Counted from the first letter of the stretch, positions 20,923 to 31,680 are shown. The stretch: DNA of 48,200 bases from Candidatus Altimarinota bacterium (GCA_030950465.1 JAUZRO010000147.1:1-48200), one strand, 5' to 3'. A program made the numbers and translations. Notes: a model not told the origin generated them from the sequence alone.

Positions 20923-21721
20923 AATTACTTGCAACACATACTCCAATAACTTTTTTAGCTCAATTTTGTTTTAAAATTTTAGCTATTTCATTTAGAGTTG
21001 TTCAAGTTGATATTACATCATCTACTAAAAATATAATTTTATTGTCTATAATGTCTACTTTATTTACCTTTATTATAAAAGCATTATCTAAATTTTTTAA
21101 TCTTTCTATCTTATTTAATTTTGATTGTTGTCTAGTATATTTTTTTCTGATTAATACTTTTGTAGAATAATCTATATTTAATATTTTAGAAAAACTTTCT
21201 CCTAAAATTTCTGATTGATTAAATCCTCTTTTTATTTTTTTGAAAAAATGTAAGGGAACTGGAATAACTACAAAATTATTTAATTCAACTGGTCAAAATC
21301 CCTCCCCCTGCGGGTACTCCCTTTTTAAAAGGGAGATATTATTTTTAACAAAAATTCATAATTTTTCTCATAATTCTTTTCATATATCTTTTTTTCCAAA
21401 AAATTTAAAATATTTAATTAATTTTTTGATTACATTATTTTTATAATGAGCCATAACAATCACTCTATCTAGATATATTTTTTTATCATTAAAATTTTTT
21501 CAATTTAATATTTTGTTTTCTATTAGACATTTTTTATGAATTTTAAAATCATCTGATTTTCTTTTACAAATATAACAAAATCATTTAAAATTATCTTGTT
21601 TATTAAAGCAGTCTTCACATAAAAAACTTCATTCTTTTCAGCAGAAAAAACAAATTTTAGGAGCTAATATATTTTTTACAATATTTATAAAAAATATAAA
21701 TATATTTTTTAATATTGACAT
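20921..21721 (-). CDS. comF: ComF-family phosphoribosyltransferase-like competence protein
   Basis: 266 aa. ComF proteins take part in uptake of transforming DNA. An N-terminal zinc-binding region (KICFFCGKEGSFLCEDC and CYICKRK) precedes the PRTase domain: VVIPVPLH, KKIKRGFNQSEILGES, TRQQSKLNKIERLKNL and the PRPP loop IIFLVDDVISTGTTL. All match the family in order. An in-frame palindromic repeat (21297-21340) adds SLLKREYPQGEGFG just before VVIPVPLH. Together with ComEC and the pili in this window it supports natural DNA uptake. Confidence 0.9.
21297..21340. repeat. In-frame palindromic repeat inside comF
   Basis: CCCCCTGCGGGTACTCCC followed by a hairpin CCCTTTTTAAAAGGG. The same element, in the opposite coding orientation, is found in comEC at 27967-28009. 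It remains open in both readings. Confidence 0.75.
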
Positions 21722-21776
21722 TTTTTAAAAAATAATTATTATCATATTATATTTTATTAATATAATTATATTAATT

Positions 21777-22502
21777 ATGAAGTTTTTAGCAATAATTTTA
21801 TTATCATTATTATCTATTTTATGGTATTATATTTCTTGGGAATATCTGAGAATAGAACATATTGATATAAATCAATATAATTCAAATATCATAACAGCAA
21901 TATTAATTGCTGGTACTTTTTTATTTTGATTTTTAATTTCTAAAATAATACATAAAGACAAGTGTATAAAAGTAAAAAGTAGTGCTGATTCTAGTTATGA
22001 AGAAGATTTTTTTATTCCAGAAATAAAAGAAATAAATACAACTGAATATCAGACATTTGAAAATAGTACAGATATAACAAAAGATAGTATAGATATTATC
22101 TTAGATGAAAGAGAAGAAAACTATAAACATAAAATAAATTTAAAAAGAGAAATATTAAAAGAAGAGTTAGAAAATATTGAGAAAAAAACTGATGTAGTAA
22201 ACAATACATTTTTAAATGTAGCAAATAATATAAAAAGAAGTAAAAAACAAGATTTAAAACTTATTGAAGGAATATGACCTAAATTAGAAATATTATTAAA
22301 TAAAAATTGAATATATTCTTATAAAGATTTAGAAAATACAGAAGTTAAAAAACTAGAAAATATTTTAAAAAACTGATGAAAAAGATACTTAAAATTACAT
22401 AATCCGACAACTTGGCCAAAACAAGCAATTTTAGCAAAAGAAAATAAATTTGAAGAATTAAAAAAATACCAAAAAACATTAGTCAAATGAATAGAACAAT
22501 AA
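21777..22502 (+). CDS. Membrane-anchored helix-hairpin-helix protein
   Basis: 241 aa. Two N-terminal membrane helices (FLAIILLSLLSILWYYIS and ITAILIAGTFLFGFLISKII) are followed by ~100 charged, coiled-coil-prone residues and a C-terminal domain: LKLIEGIGPKLEILLNKNGI, SYKDL and TTWPKQAILAKENK. That last part matches the HhH domain described as 'flap endonuclease-1-like' (LxxIxGIGPKxxxLL...GI.ty..L..., TWPeQA.LA), which is often attached to membrane or ribosomal proteins. DNA or nucleic-acid binding near the membrane is likely; no nuclease residues are visible. Divergent from comF. Confidence 0.82.
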
Positions 22503-22595
22503 ATATTTATTAAATATTCAAAATCATTTTTTTTAAATTATATATAATTTAAAAAAAACTACAAGATTTTTACCTTTACAAGTTTTTTTTACTAT

Positions 22596-22627
22596 TTATC
22601 AAATAAAACATATATTTTATTTGATAA
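22596..22627. terminator. Hairpin after the HhH gene, before gatA
   Basis: TTATCAAATAAAA and TTTTATTTGATAA, a perfect 13-bp stem with a six-base loop, followed by AAAAAAGTTTTT. A smaller A/T stem lies just before it at 22552-22590. The stretch 22503-22679 holds no gene. Confidence 0.6.
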
Positions 22628-22641
22628 AAAAAGTTTTTATA

Positions 22642-22647
22642 TATAAT
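22642..22647 (+). promoter_or_regulatory. Possible -10 box of gatA
   Basis: TATAAT 33 bases before the gatA ATG, with TTGATA 15 bases upstream inside the hairpin. The short spacing makes the -35 doubtful. Confidence 0.35.
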
Positions 22648-22679
22648 AAAGTTAAATAATAATTATTAAATAAAAAAGT

Positions 22680-24134
22680 ATGAAACTAAAAGATATGAGC
22701 TTGGAAGAGCTTTTAAAAGTTATAGAGTCTGGTGAAAAAACTAGTGAAGAAATTTATGAATATTTTACAAAAAGAATAGAAAAATATGATTCTAAATTAT
22801 GAAGTTTTTTAACTACTAATTTTAATGGTTTTGAAAAATGACAAGAAGAAACTATTTTGAAATGATTACCAATATCTTTAAAAGATATTTTTTCTAAAAC
22901 TTGAACTATTACAAGTTGAGCATCTAAAATGCTTGAAAATTTTAAACCACCTTTTACATCAACAGTTGTTGAAAGATTAGAAAAAGAAGGAATGAGTTAT
23001 GTTTGAAAAAATAATATGGATGAATTTGCAATGTGAGGTTCATGAGAAAAATCTGCTTTTAAAAATACACTAAATCCATGGGGAGTAGACAGAATTCCTG
23101 GAGGTTCAAGTTCTGGATGAGCAGCTGCAGTAGCTGCTGGATTGGTTCCAGCAAGTTTATGAACAGACACAGGTTGAAGTGTTAGACAACCAGCAAGTCT
23201 ATGTTGAATAGTTTGATTTAAACCAACTTATGGTAGAAATTCTAGGTTTTGAGTACATGCAATGGCTTCAAGTTTGGATTGTCCAGCAACTTTTACAAAA
23301 ACAGTAAAAGATTCAGCTTTGCTTTATAATATAATGAATGGAGCTGATGAAAAAGATATGACTTCAATTCAAGATAAAGATATAATTTCAGATGAAGTTT
23401 TTACAAAAACTAATTTAAAAGGTAAAGTGATATGAGTTCCAAAAGAATATTTTGAAGAAGGATTAGAAGAAAATGTAAGAATAGAAATAAAAAATGCTAT
23501 CAATAAAATGAAAGAACTTTGAGCAGAAATAAAAGAAATTTCTTTACCTATGACAAAGTATTGAGTTACAACTTATTATATTTTAATGCCTGCTGAAGTG
23601 TCTACTAATATTGCTAGACTAGACGGATTAAGATATGGACACAACTCGACAAAAGAATATAGTTCTGTCGATGAAATGTATCAAAATAATAGATGAGAAG
23701 GGCTTTGAGAAGAAGTTAAAAGAAGAACAATAATTTGAAATTATGTCTTGTCTGCTGGTTTCTATGATGCTTATTATAAAAAAGCTAGTCAAATTAGAAC
23801 TTTAATAATACAAGATTTTGATAAAGCATTTGAAGAAGTAAATGCAATAATTTCTCCAGTTTCTCCAGAAGCTGCTTGGAAAATATGAACTAAATCATCT
23901 GATCCTTTAAAAATGTATTTAGCTGATGCCTATACAATCCCACCAAGTTTAGCATGACTTCCAGGTATTTCAGTTCCATGTGGTTTTGTAGAAGAAGATT
24001 GAGAAAAACTTCCAGTATGAATTCAAATTTTAACTCAAAGGCTTAATGAAAAAGAATTATTTGAAATAGCTAATGTTTATGAAAAAGCTATTAATTTAAG
24101 AAGTGAAATGGTTCCAGAAGGTTTTGATGATTAA
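22680..24134 (+). CDS. gatA: Aspartyl/glutamyl-tRNA amidotransferase subunit A
   Basis: 484 aa, normal length. Hydrolyses glutamine and passes ammonia to GatB to convert Glu-tRNA(Gln) to Gln-tRNA(Gln). The amidase triad is complete: Lys68 in LPISLKDIF, cis-Ser143 in IPGGSSSGG and nucleophile Ser167 in [16 protein letters not shown]. Spacing equals that of the well-studied GatA enzymes. Several of the invariant glycines are TGA codons, which makes this gene the clearest internal proof of the code. gatB and gatC are not in the window. Monocistronic between two hairpins. Confidence 0.96.
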
Positions 24135-24135
24135 G

Positions 24136-24184
24136 ATTTAACACTAAATTTTTTCCTAATGTTTAAAATTTAACACTAAATTTT
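24136..24184 (+). repeat. Short direct repeat after gatA
   Basis: ATTTAACACTAAATTTT occurs twice, about 30 bases apart, directly behind the gatA stop. Meaning unknown; it may be a trace of local duplication. Confidence 0.6.
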
Positions 24185-24194
24185 GCTTTTTCTT

Positions 24195-24228
24195 AAAAAA
24201 GTAGTATAATTTTTTATATTACTTTTTT
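24195..24228 (+). terminator. Hairpin terminator of gatA overlapping a promoter
   Basis: AAAAAAGTAGTATAA pairs with TTATATTACTTTTTT (15 bp, one G-U) around four bases. The left arm contains TATAAT (24205-24210), with TTGCTT 16 bases upstream, so the same bases may serve as the -10 box of the next gene. Confidence 0.65.
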
Positions 24229-24241
24229 ATTTATAAAAAAA

Positions 24242-25498
24242 ATGCTATTTAAAAGAAAAAAATATTTAGATAAAATATATAAATATTTAAAAAATTCTAA
24301 ATTAATTATTTTGTATTGAGCTAGACAAGTATGAAAAACTAGTTTATTAAAGATTTTAATAGAAGATACAAATTTAAAGCTGGAAAAATATTATATAAAT
24401 TTTGATGATATTTTTGAAAAAAAATGGAATAATAAACAAAGTTTTATAGATTATATAAATTTTAATTATTGAGTTAATTTTTATAAGGAGTGAATTTTAT
24501 TTTTAGACGAAATTCAAACAATTGAAAATATAGAACAAATTTTAAAATCACTTTATGATGATGAAAAAATAAAATTACAACTAATAGCTACTTGAAGTTG
24601 ATTATGGCAAATTAAAAAATTATGAAGTTCTTTAGTTTGAAGGATTAAAGAAATTTATGTATACCCTTTTTCTTTTTATGAATTTTTAGAATTAAAAAAT
24701 ATTGATATAAAACATCTTTCTATAGAAAAATATAAAGACTTTATGTATGAAAAAATTGAACCTTTATTAAAAGAATTTTATTTATATTGATGATATCCAG
24801 CTGTGCTTTTATCTAAAACTAAAGAAGAAAAAATAGACAAAATTTCAGAAATTCTAGAAATGTACTTAAAAAAAGATATTTATTATTTTTTAACAGAAAA
24901 AGAAGTTATTTCATTTAAAAAATTATTTTCATATTTATCTTATAATATTTCATCATCTGTAAATATTTCAAAACTATCTAGCTATTTATGAATTAATAGA
25001 AAAAAAATAGAATATTATTTAGAAATATTAGAAAAAAGTTTTTTATTATACAAAGTTTATCCTTTCTATAATAATAATAGAAAGGAATACTCAAAACAAT
25101 CAGAATTTTTTTTAAATGATACTTGAATAATAAATTTTTTAAAAAGTAATTTTAATTTAATAGAATTTGAATGAGAATTAATAGAAAATTTTTCATTTTT
25201 AGAACTTTTAAAAAACAAAAAATTAAACTCTGATGAAATAAAAACATATAATAAATTAAATTGAAGCGAAATAGATTTTATTTATTGCTACAAAGAATGA
25301 TGAATTATTCCGATAGAAATAAAATTAAAAAACAATGATATTATTCCAAAAATATTTAATTCTTTTGAAAAGGATTATGAGGATAACATCAGATTATTCA
25401 TAAGAACTTCGACAAATTTTATATGAAATAGAATAATAAAAAATAAAGAAGTAAAGGTAATCCCCTTTTTTATGCTAGAAAAAATAATAAATGACTAA
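24242..25498 (+). CDS. AAA_14/DUF4143-type ATPase
   Basis: 418 aa. Walker A LYGARQVGKTSLLKIL (near residue 25-40), Walker B ILFLDEIQTIENIE, sensor-like LIATGSGLW and the EFYLYGGYPAVLL segment are typical of the DUF4143 ATPases of the STAND/AAA group (PF13173 plus PF13635). C-terminally a GSEIDFIYCYKEGGIIPIEI-type nuclease-like fold (D-x(n)-E-x-K) is visible, as usual in this family. The role of such proteins is poorly known; they are often accessory or mobile genes. Several copies are common in CPR genomes. Own promoter and a downstream hairpin. Confidence 0.9.
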
Positions 25499-25502
25499 AT
25501 AT

Positions 25503-25532
25503 TTGCCAAAAGTAAGTTATTTATGATATAGT
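25503..25532 (+). promoter_or_regulatory. Possible promoter of the 409-aa gene
   Basis: TTGCCA (25503-25508), 18 bases, TATAGT (25527-25532), about 40 bases before the ATG at 25571. It overlaps the hairpin 25508-25555. Confidence 0.4.
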
Positions 25533-25555
25533 TATATTATAAATAACTTACTTTT
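25508..25555 (+). terminator. Long hairpin terminator after the ATPase gene
   Basis: AAAAGTAAGTTATTTAT and ATAAATAACTTACTTTT form a perfect 17-bp stem ending in a T-run. Same design as 24195-24228, where the stem also overlaps a promoter. Confidence 0.75.
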
Positions 25556-25570
25556 TTATTAATAAAAAAA

Positions 25571-26800
25571 ATGGCAACTAATCCAGAAGAAGATATAGAT
25601 TCTCCAGCTAAGGTACAGGCAAGAGCAGAAGAAGCTGAGAAAGAAAGAGGTAAATTAGAACAAGATTTTGAAAAAAATATTGATAGTTCTATTATTAAAG
25701 ATACAGATAAATTATGAGTAAAAGATAAAAAAGATATTATATCAAGACTAATGACTGGATATTGAAAAGATAAAGAGTGATTTAATTTAATAGATAGCCT
25801 AGAAACTGTTTTATTAGATGATTCTTTATCATTAACAGTTTGACCCCAAAGTCCAGAAGAATGAGAAAACTTTCCTGATTTTAAAGAAAGGGTTAAAGAA
25901 TTTAAAAATGAATTATATTGAGATATTATAGAATCAGAAAAAATATCTGGAGAAAGTACAAAAATAGTTGAGGAGACTGCCTCTGATGTTTGAGATATTT
26001 TAGAAACAACTGAGAAAAGTAAAAAATGATGAATTGAATGAACTAAAGATAAAATATCATCTAGGCTAGATTTAGATGAAAAGCAAATTAATGAAAAATT
26101 AAATAATACTTCTGAGAGAGAAAAAAACTTATGACAAGCTAAAGAGATATTTTTTGGAAAAGAGCAAATACTAGAATATTCTGATAATCTAAAGTCTGAA
26201 TCAAGTAATTTTGAAAATTTAAAAGAATTATGAGATAATATTATTAAATCTGATAAAATAGTAGATGAAGACTTAGAAAATATATTATGAAACTTTATTA
26301 TAGAAATTTGAGAAGAAAAAGCTGGAGATTATGCTTTAGAAAATCCTGAAGAAATTAGTGAGGCATTAAATAATGCCTTTGAATTACAAATAGAAAAAGT
26401 AAAAGATTGAAAAGTAAATTATAGGACTGAAACTGTAGAAAATTTAAAAAAAGAAATTTTAAATGATAATTTAAGTAATCCTTTAGAAAAATTAGAAAAA
26501 TTTAAAAAATTAGAAGCAGAAATAAATACTAGTGTTTGATCTATAGTAAAAAAAAGAGAAAAAAATACAACTTGAGTTGAAAATAAAAAACAATTACAAG
26601 AAAAACAAAAACAATTACAAACAGAATATAAAAAATTAAATAAAAACCCTGAGGTAAATAAGAATAAAATTCAAGAAATAATAAAAGAAGCTAAAGAAAT
26701 TGAGAAAAAATTAAAAGAAAAACCTAAATCTTGAGAAGTAATGTGATGAAATGCTTTTGATAAAAATAATTCTTGAGCAGAAAATATTAGGGAAAATTAA
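25571..26800 (+). CDS. Charged coiled-coil protein of unknown function
   Basis: 409 aa, starting MATNPEEDIDSPAKVQARAE. No membrane segment or signal peptide; Lys/Glu-rich with heptad-like stretches, especially the C-terminal NKKQLQEKQKQLQTEYKKLN and EIIKEAKEIEKKLKEK regions. The middle is acidic and poorly conserved in character. No family recognised. It resembles in composition the 421-aa product at 44640. It stands alone between a hairpin and intergenic palindromes. Confidence 0.75.
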
Positions 26801-26813
26801 TGATTTTCAGTTT

Positions 26814-26866
26814 GTCAACAGAGGGCTTTAGCTCTTTGTAAAGATGTTTCAGAGAAACATCTTTAC
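26814..26866. repeat. Two adjacent intergenic palindromes
   Basis: First, AACAGAGGGCTTTAGCTCTTTGT (26816-26838), a member of the AGGGCTTTAGCCCT family also seen near 34880 and 40680 and, in frame, in prmC. Second, GTAAAGATGTTTC-AGA-GAAACATCTTTAC (26838-26866), a perfect 13-bp stem related to the GTAGAGATG...CATCTCTAC insert in fmt. They probably also terminate the converging 409-aa and comEC transcripts. Confidence 0.8.
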
Positions 26867-26869
26867 AAT

Positions 26870-28432
26870 TTAATCCTTTTTTCCTAAATTAACTAAAAAT
26901 ATCAAAACTACAAAATATAATATTTCTAAAGAATATTTATATATTCATAAATCTGCTTTAATAATTGACCAATCAAGTCCACCAAATAGGTGGACTATTT
27001 TTATGTCCCAGGCAAGTAAAACCCAAGTAAAATAAGAAATTAAAACTGCTAAATCATGGTAGACAAAGTCGACACATATAGACAGAAATCATCAAAGCAT
27101 TGCTAATGGAATTGTCCAAGTTACAGCTATATTAGCTATAGGAGACATATATGATATTTGTCAGAAGTTAAATAAAATTATTGGTAGAGCAAAACTCATA
27201 GCTGACAGTGTCAATACAAATGCTTCTCTTATTGCTAAAAACTGTGGAAGAAAGAAAAATATTTTAGTGAAAAATTTTTGAGTGTATAGAATTCATAAAA
27301 CAGCTAAAAAAGAAAGGTGTAAACTAACATCATAATTTATAGATAATGGTGAAATTATAACCATTATAATTCATACAAAAATAATTATTGCTAAATTATG
27401 AGCAGTTCTTCAAAATGTCATAATATAATATCAAATTAATCACATTATAGAAGCTCTGATTACTGATACTGTATCTCAAACTAAAATAACAAAAGCTCAT
27501 ACTGATAATGTAATAATAAATATTCTTATAAAAACTGGAAATATTTTTAATAAATAACTAAGAAAAATTATTAATATTGTTATATTAAAACCTGAAACTG
27601 CAATAAAATGAGTTAGTCAAGAATTATTAAAATCTGTTTTTAATTCTTCACTCATTGTTTCCCTAGCTCATAATAATATTCCTCAAAGAAAAATTCATTC
27701 TTCTTCTGTATAAAGAGTTTTTATTTTATTTAAGAATATTTGTCTAATATTATTTAGTTTTTTTACTATATAATTTTGTTTAACTATTCCTATATTATTT
27801 ATACTTCAAGCATTTACTTTAAAAAATATATTTTGTGAATAAGAATATTTTTCATAATTAAAGTTAATATCAAAATTTTCTATTTTTCTAAGTTTTTCTG
27901 TAAATTGTATAATATCTCACTTTTTTATATCAAAATTTGAAGGAATAGTTATTAATCATTCTATATTTTCTTTCTCTTGTAAAGAGAAAGTACCCGATAG
28001 GGGGATAGAGTTATTATTAAGTTTTCATATTGTTTTTAATTTTATTTTATATTCTGATTCAAATTTTTTTATTTTATTAATTCAAGTAATTTCTCAAGTT
28101 ATTTTATATTTTATATCAAAAAATGGATCAACAATAGTTTGTTTTTCTAAAAGAGTATTATTTGAAAAATAACTAAAAAATATTCATAATATTGCTCAAA
28201 TTATTATAAATAATAAATAAATAAAATATTTCTTAATATAAATATAAAAATTAGTAAAAATAATTATTAATACAACTAATAAGGTGAAATTTAATAAAAT
28301 ATTATTAACTATATTTCATATAAAAATAAATAATAAAAAAAATATACCTGTAAAAATAAATATTTTATTTATAGATATATTTTTTAATGTTCATTTACTT
28401 TTCATAAGATTGTTGATTCTTGTTTTTTTCAT
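26870..28432 (-). CDS. comEC: ComEC/Rec2-family DNA-uptake channel
   Basis: 520 aa. Inner-membrane channel for single-stranded DNA during transformation. Three N-terminal membrane helices, then an OB-fold-like extracytoplasmic region and the Competence domain: GGILLGARETMSEELKTDF, THFIAVSGFNITILIIFLS, DTVSVIRASIMGLIG, SINYDVSLHLSFLAVLGILY, SMSFALPIILFNFG and NIAVTWTIPLAMLGG, the normal order. The C-terminal beta-lactamase-like domain is absent. A palindromic repeat is inserted in frame in the OB region (27967-28009, SIPLSGTFSLQEKEN). The start chosen, ATG at 28432, lies inside the end of lgt (49-base overlap); a later ATG at 28405 is possible. Confidence 0.88.
27967..28009. repeat. In-frame palindromic repeat inside comEC
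   Basis: On the coding strand CCCCCTATCGGGTACTTTCTC then CTTTACAAGAG, closely related to the element in comF but placed in the other orientation relative to the gene. Confidence 0.75.
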
Positions 28433-29190
28433 TTGAATAATAATTTAGATAAACCTCAAAATGAGAAAAATATTAAAATTAATGCAGAGATTTGAGATAT
28501 ATTTATATTATATGCTGTTTGGAAAATATCTGTTTTTCAACTAAAGAAATCTAATCAAAGTACAATAGCTCAAAACATTCATAAACCTATATATCAAAGT
28601 AATCACCTTACTTTTACATACATAGATAAAATATATAAAACAGAAAATAATATAAAAAAGACTATAGAATAGACAAAAGGTAAAGGAAAGAGTTCTCATG
28701 TTAAGGGAACTACAGAAGATGAATTATTGTATGGTATTTCAATTCAATAATCTGTTATTTTTCAATATACTTGTCATCAAAAGAAAGCTCAAATATAACC
28801 AAAAATTGAAACAAATAAAAATGATAATACTGCTCCATCTAAATATGGCTTTATATCTTTATGAAAAAGTCTTGTATTAAATAATAATACTAATAAAAAT
28901 CAAAATATAGCTCAAAAAAGAGAAAAATAGTAATCACTCATAATTACAAAATCAAATGGATTTTTAATATGTTGCATATCTTTCCACCTTGAAATTATAT
29001 AAAATAACCTAGAAAAGAAAAATGTTGATAAAAAATACCATAAAATAGAATTTGTGACAAAACTATCTTCATAAGCAAATCTTATAGATAATTTTTTAAA
29101 CATCCAAAAGAAAAGAAAAAAACAAATAACTATTGTTAAACCAAAAATATATATTTGAAATAATCAATTAACATCAATATATGGAAACAT
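28384..29190 (-). CDS. lgt: Divergent prolipoprotein diacylglyceryl transferase (Lgt-like)
   Basis: 268 aa with about seven membrane helices. Lgt moves diacylglycerol from phosphatidylglycerol to the lipobox Cys of prelipoproteins. The Lgt pattern is followed in order: FPYIDVNGLFQIYIFGLTI at the start, DYYFSLFGAIFGFLLVLL, KPYLDGAVLSFLFVSIFGYI, GAFFGGQVYGKITDYGIEI (the GnFingExxGr.td signature, here GAFFGGQVYG) and FPLPFVYSIVFFIL in the RHPxQLYE position. The canonical Arg-His is not conserved, so the assignment is to the family, and activity is uncertain. Upstream of and overlapping comEC. Confidence 0.65.
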
Positions 29191-29250
29191 AACTTTTTAT
29201 TATTTTAAAAATATTAATTTAATTATAAGACTTTTTAGTAAAATACAAGA

Positions 29251-29277
29251 AAAAAACACTTATAAAAAGTATTTTTT
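29251..29277 (-). terminator. Terminator of efp
   Basis: AAAAAA-C-ACTT / AAGT-A-TTTTTT, immediately beyond the efp stop. Short stem of A-T pairs. Confidence 0.5.
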
Positions 29278-29278
29278 A

Positions 29279-29836
29279 TTATGCTCTAGATTGATAATCT
29301 TTTGTTCTTGTATCTATCTTTAATTTATCTCATACTTTTATAAATAATGGAACTTGAATAACTAATCATGTAGTCAAAGTTGCAGGTTTTTTTCAACCTG
29401 TTGCAGTATCTCATTTTTCCCCTGGTGGAGTTTCAGTAACCTCTAATATTGCAGTTGCATCAAGGTTTACATTTATAGGAATTCCATTATATTCTTGAAG
29501 AGTTACTTTGTCTCAATCTGTTAAAAATAGCTCTGCACCACTTAAAACATCTTTAGATAATTCTACTTGTTCAAATGTTTCTTGATTCATAAACATATAA
29601 TTTATCCCATCATTATATAGGTAATCATAATTTGTCATAGCAATATCTGCCTCTTCAAATTTATCATGATCTGAAAATGTTTTAGTAATTGTTGCTCAAG
29701 TTAATAAATTTTTAGCTTTTACATTAATTATTGAACCACCTCTTCACATTACTTTTTGAGCATATTTAACAGTTTCATAAGGACTTCCATCCATTATAAA
29801 CTTTTTCCCAATTTTTATTTCACTAGAACTGTACAT
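29279..29836 (-). CDS. efp: Translation elongation factor P
   Basis: 185 aa, normal length. Relieves ribosome stalling at polyproline. N-terminal SSSEIKIGKKFIMDGSPYET, the central AIAMTNYDYLYNDGINYMFM-type strand and the C-terminal signature KKPATLTTGLVIQVPLFIKV followed by GDKLKIDTRTKDYQSRA are diagnostic. The domain-I loop reads VMGRGGSIINVKAKNLLTG, so the modified tip position (Lys34 of E. coli, in PGKGQ) is Arg, and the preceding Pro is replaced. Arg tips are rhamnosylated by EarP in some bacteria; whether that occurs here is unknown. Downstream of rny in the same direction. Confidence 0.95.
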
Positions 29837-29852
29837 AGTTTTTTTTTAAATT

Positions 29853-31370
29853 TTATTTAGCATATTGAATTACTCTTGATTCTCTTATTAAATTTACTTT
29901 AACTTCTCAAGGGTAACTTAATTTTTCTTGAATTTCATCTGCTATTTTTTTAGCCATTTCTTGAGCTTGCAAATCTGAAACTGTTATAGCATCTACAAAA
30001 ACTCTAATTTCTCTTCAAGCACTTATTGCAAAGGCTTTACTTACTCATGAAAAACTTTGAACTAAAGATTCCATTTCTTTTATTCTTTGAAAATAATCCT
30101 CAATTGCTTGTCTTCTTGCTCAAGGTCTAACTGAACTTATAGCATCAGCAACTTGAACTATAGCAGCTTCTAATGAAATTGAACCTTGTTCTCAATGATG
30201 ATTTTCAATCATATCAACTAGCTTTGAATTTAATCAATGTTTTCTTGCAACTTTTCATCCAATTTCAGGATGAGTTCATTCAATATCTTGGTCAAGAGCT
30301 TTTCATAAATCATGTAATAATCAACCAATTTTACATAATTGTGGATCTGCTCATAATTCTCTAGCTAAATGCTCAGCTATTAAAGCAACTTCTTTAGAAT
30401 GCTTTAATATATTCTGACCATAACTAGTTCTAAATCTTAATTTTCAAATTATAGGTACAATTTCCTCTGGAAGAGAAGTAATATTTAATTCTCAAAGTAT
30501 TTGATTACCTAATTCCATTAATAATAACTCAGCCTCTTCATGAGTTTGAGCAAAAACTTCTTCAATTCTAGCAGGTTGAATTCTACCATCCTCAATTAAT
30601 TTTTCAAGAGATTTTTTAGCAACGTATCTTCTAAATAAATCAAAACCAGAAATAAATACTGAATCTGGAGTATCATCAATAATCAATGAAACTCAAGCAA
30701 CTTTTTCAAAAGTTGTAATATTTCTACCTTCTTTACCAATTAATTTACCCTTAATATCTTCACTAGGAATTGGTATTAATGTAGTTGTTACTTCACTAGT
30801 AACATCTCAAGCATATTGTTGAATAGATTTTAATATTATTTCTCTAGTTTCTTCAACTTTCTTTTTTTCAACAGATTTTTTATGTTTAGCTATAATAGAT
30901 AAAGCATCACTTTCATATTTTTTAGATATTTCATCTAAAAATATTTCTCTAGCTTCTTTTTCTGTAAGCTTAGAAATTTCAGAAATTTTAGAATTTAATT
31001 CTTCTTCTTTATCTAATAACTTATGTTTTACATTATTTAATTCTTCTTCTTGTTTTAATAAAATTTCTTGTTTTTTAGATACTTTATCAAATTTTTCCTC
31101 AATTTTTCATTCTCTTTCAATTAATTTAGCTTCTTGTTTTTCTACTTTATCTAAAAAATTTTCATATTCTTTTTTAGAAGTTTTTAAAATTGAATCTGCC
31201 TCTTTTCTAGCTTCATCCAAAATTTTATCCTTTTTACTTGTTGCTTTTTCAAGCATATTAACTGATTTATCATTTGCATTAGCTAGTTTTCTATTCTCCC
31301 AAATAAAGAAAAAGACACTTACAAATGCAGCTCATAATAAAGCAGCAAGAATACTTATTCATATATTCAT
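29853..31370 (-). CDS. rny: Ribonuclease Y
   Basis: 505 aa. Membrane-tethered endoribonuclease starting mRNA decay. N-terminal helix ([20 protein letters not shown]), a long coiled coil (residues ~45-170), KH domain with [20 protein letters not shown], and HD domain with GGLLHDLGKALD, followed by HPEIGWKVARKHG and [20 protein letters not shown]. All parts are in the usual order and the length is standard. It is followed after 16 bases by efp, so the two may be co-transcribed. Confidence 0.96.
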
Positions 31371-31645
31371 TTGTTTTTATTTATAAATTAAAGTTATTAA
31401 CTTATAAAATATTTTTCAAAAAATGCGCCCCAAAGGAAGTACTCTTGGGGTGTAGTTTATTAATATATAATTTTAGAATAATTTTTAAGTTTATAGACTT
31501 TTTTTGTCTTGTTTATCTAAAATTATATATATTTAATAGAATTTTTATATTAAAATATTTCACAAGAATCTGTAAATATTTTTATTATTTTTTTAATATT
31601 TATGTTGAATTTATATCAACAAGTTTAGTATATTTTTATTTACAA
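31371..31645. other. Gene-free stretch with one GC-rich hairpin
   Basis: No credible gene in either strand. The one marked feature is CCCCAAAGG...TCTTGGGG at 31428-31450, a GC-rich hairpin followed on the minus strand by ATTTTTT, about 50 bases upstream of rny. It may be a repeat of the kind listed for other genes, or an attenuator. The rest is A+T-rich without motifs I can name. Confidence 0.5.
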
Positions 31646-31680
31646 AAAAAGCAATTTATATTTTTAATAAATTGCTTTTT
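31646..31680 (-). terminator. Terminator of the interrupted pilin gene
   Basis: AAAAAGCAATTTAT and ATAAATTGCTTTTT form a perfect 14-bp stem with a seven-base loop and T-runs on both strands. Confidence 0.85.
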
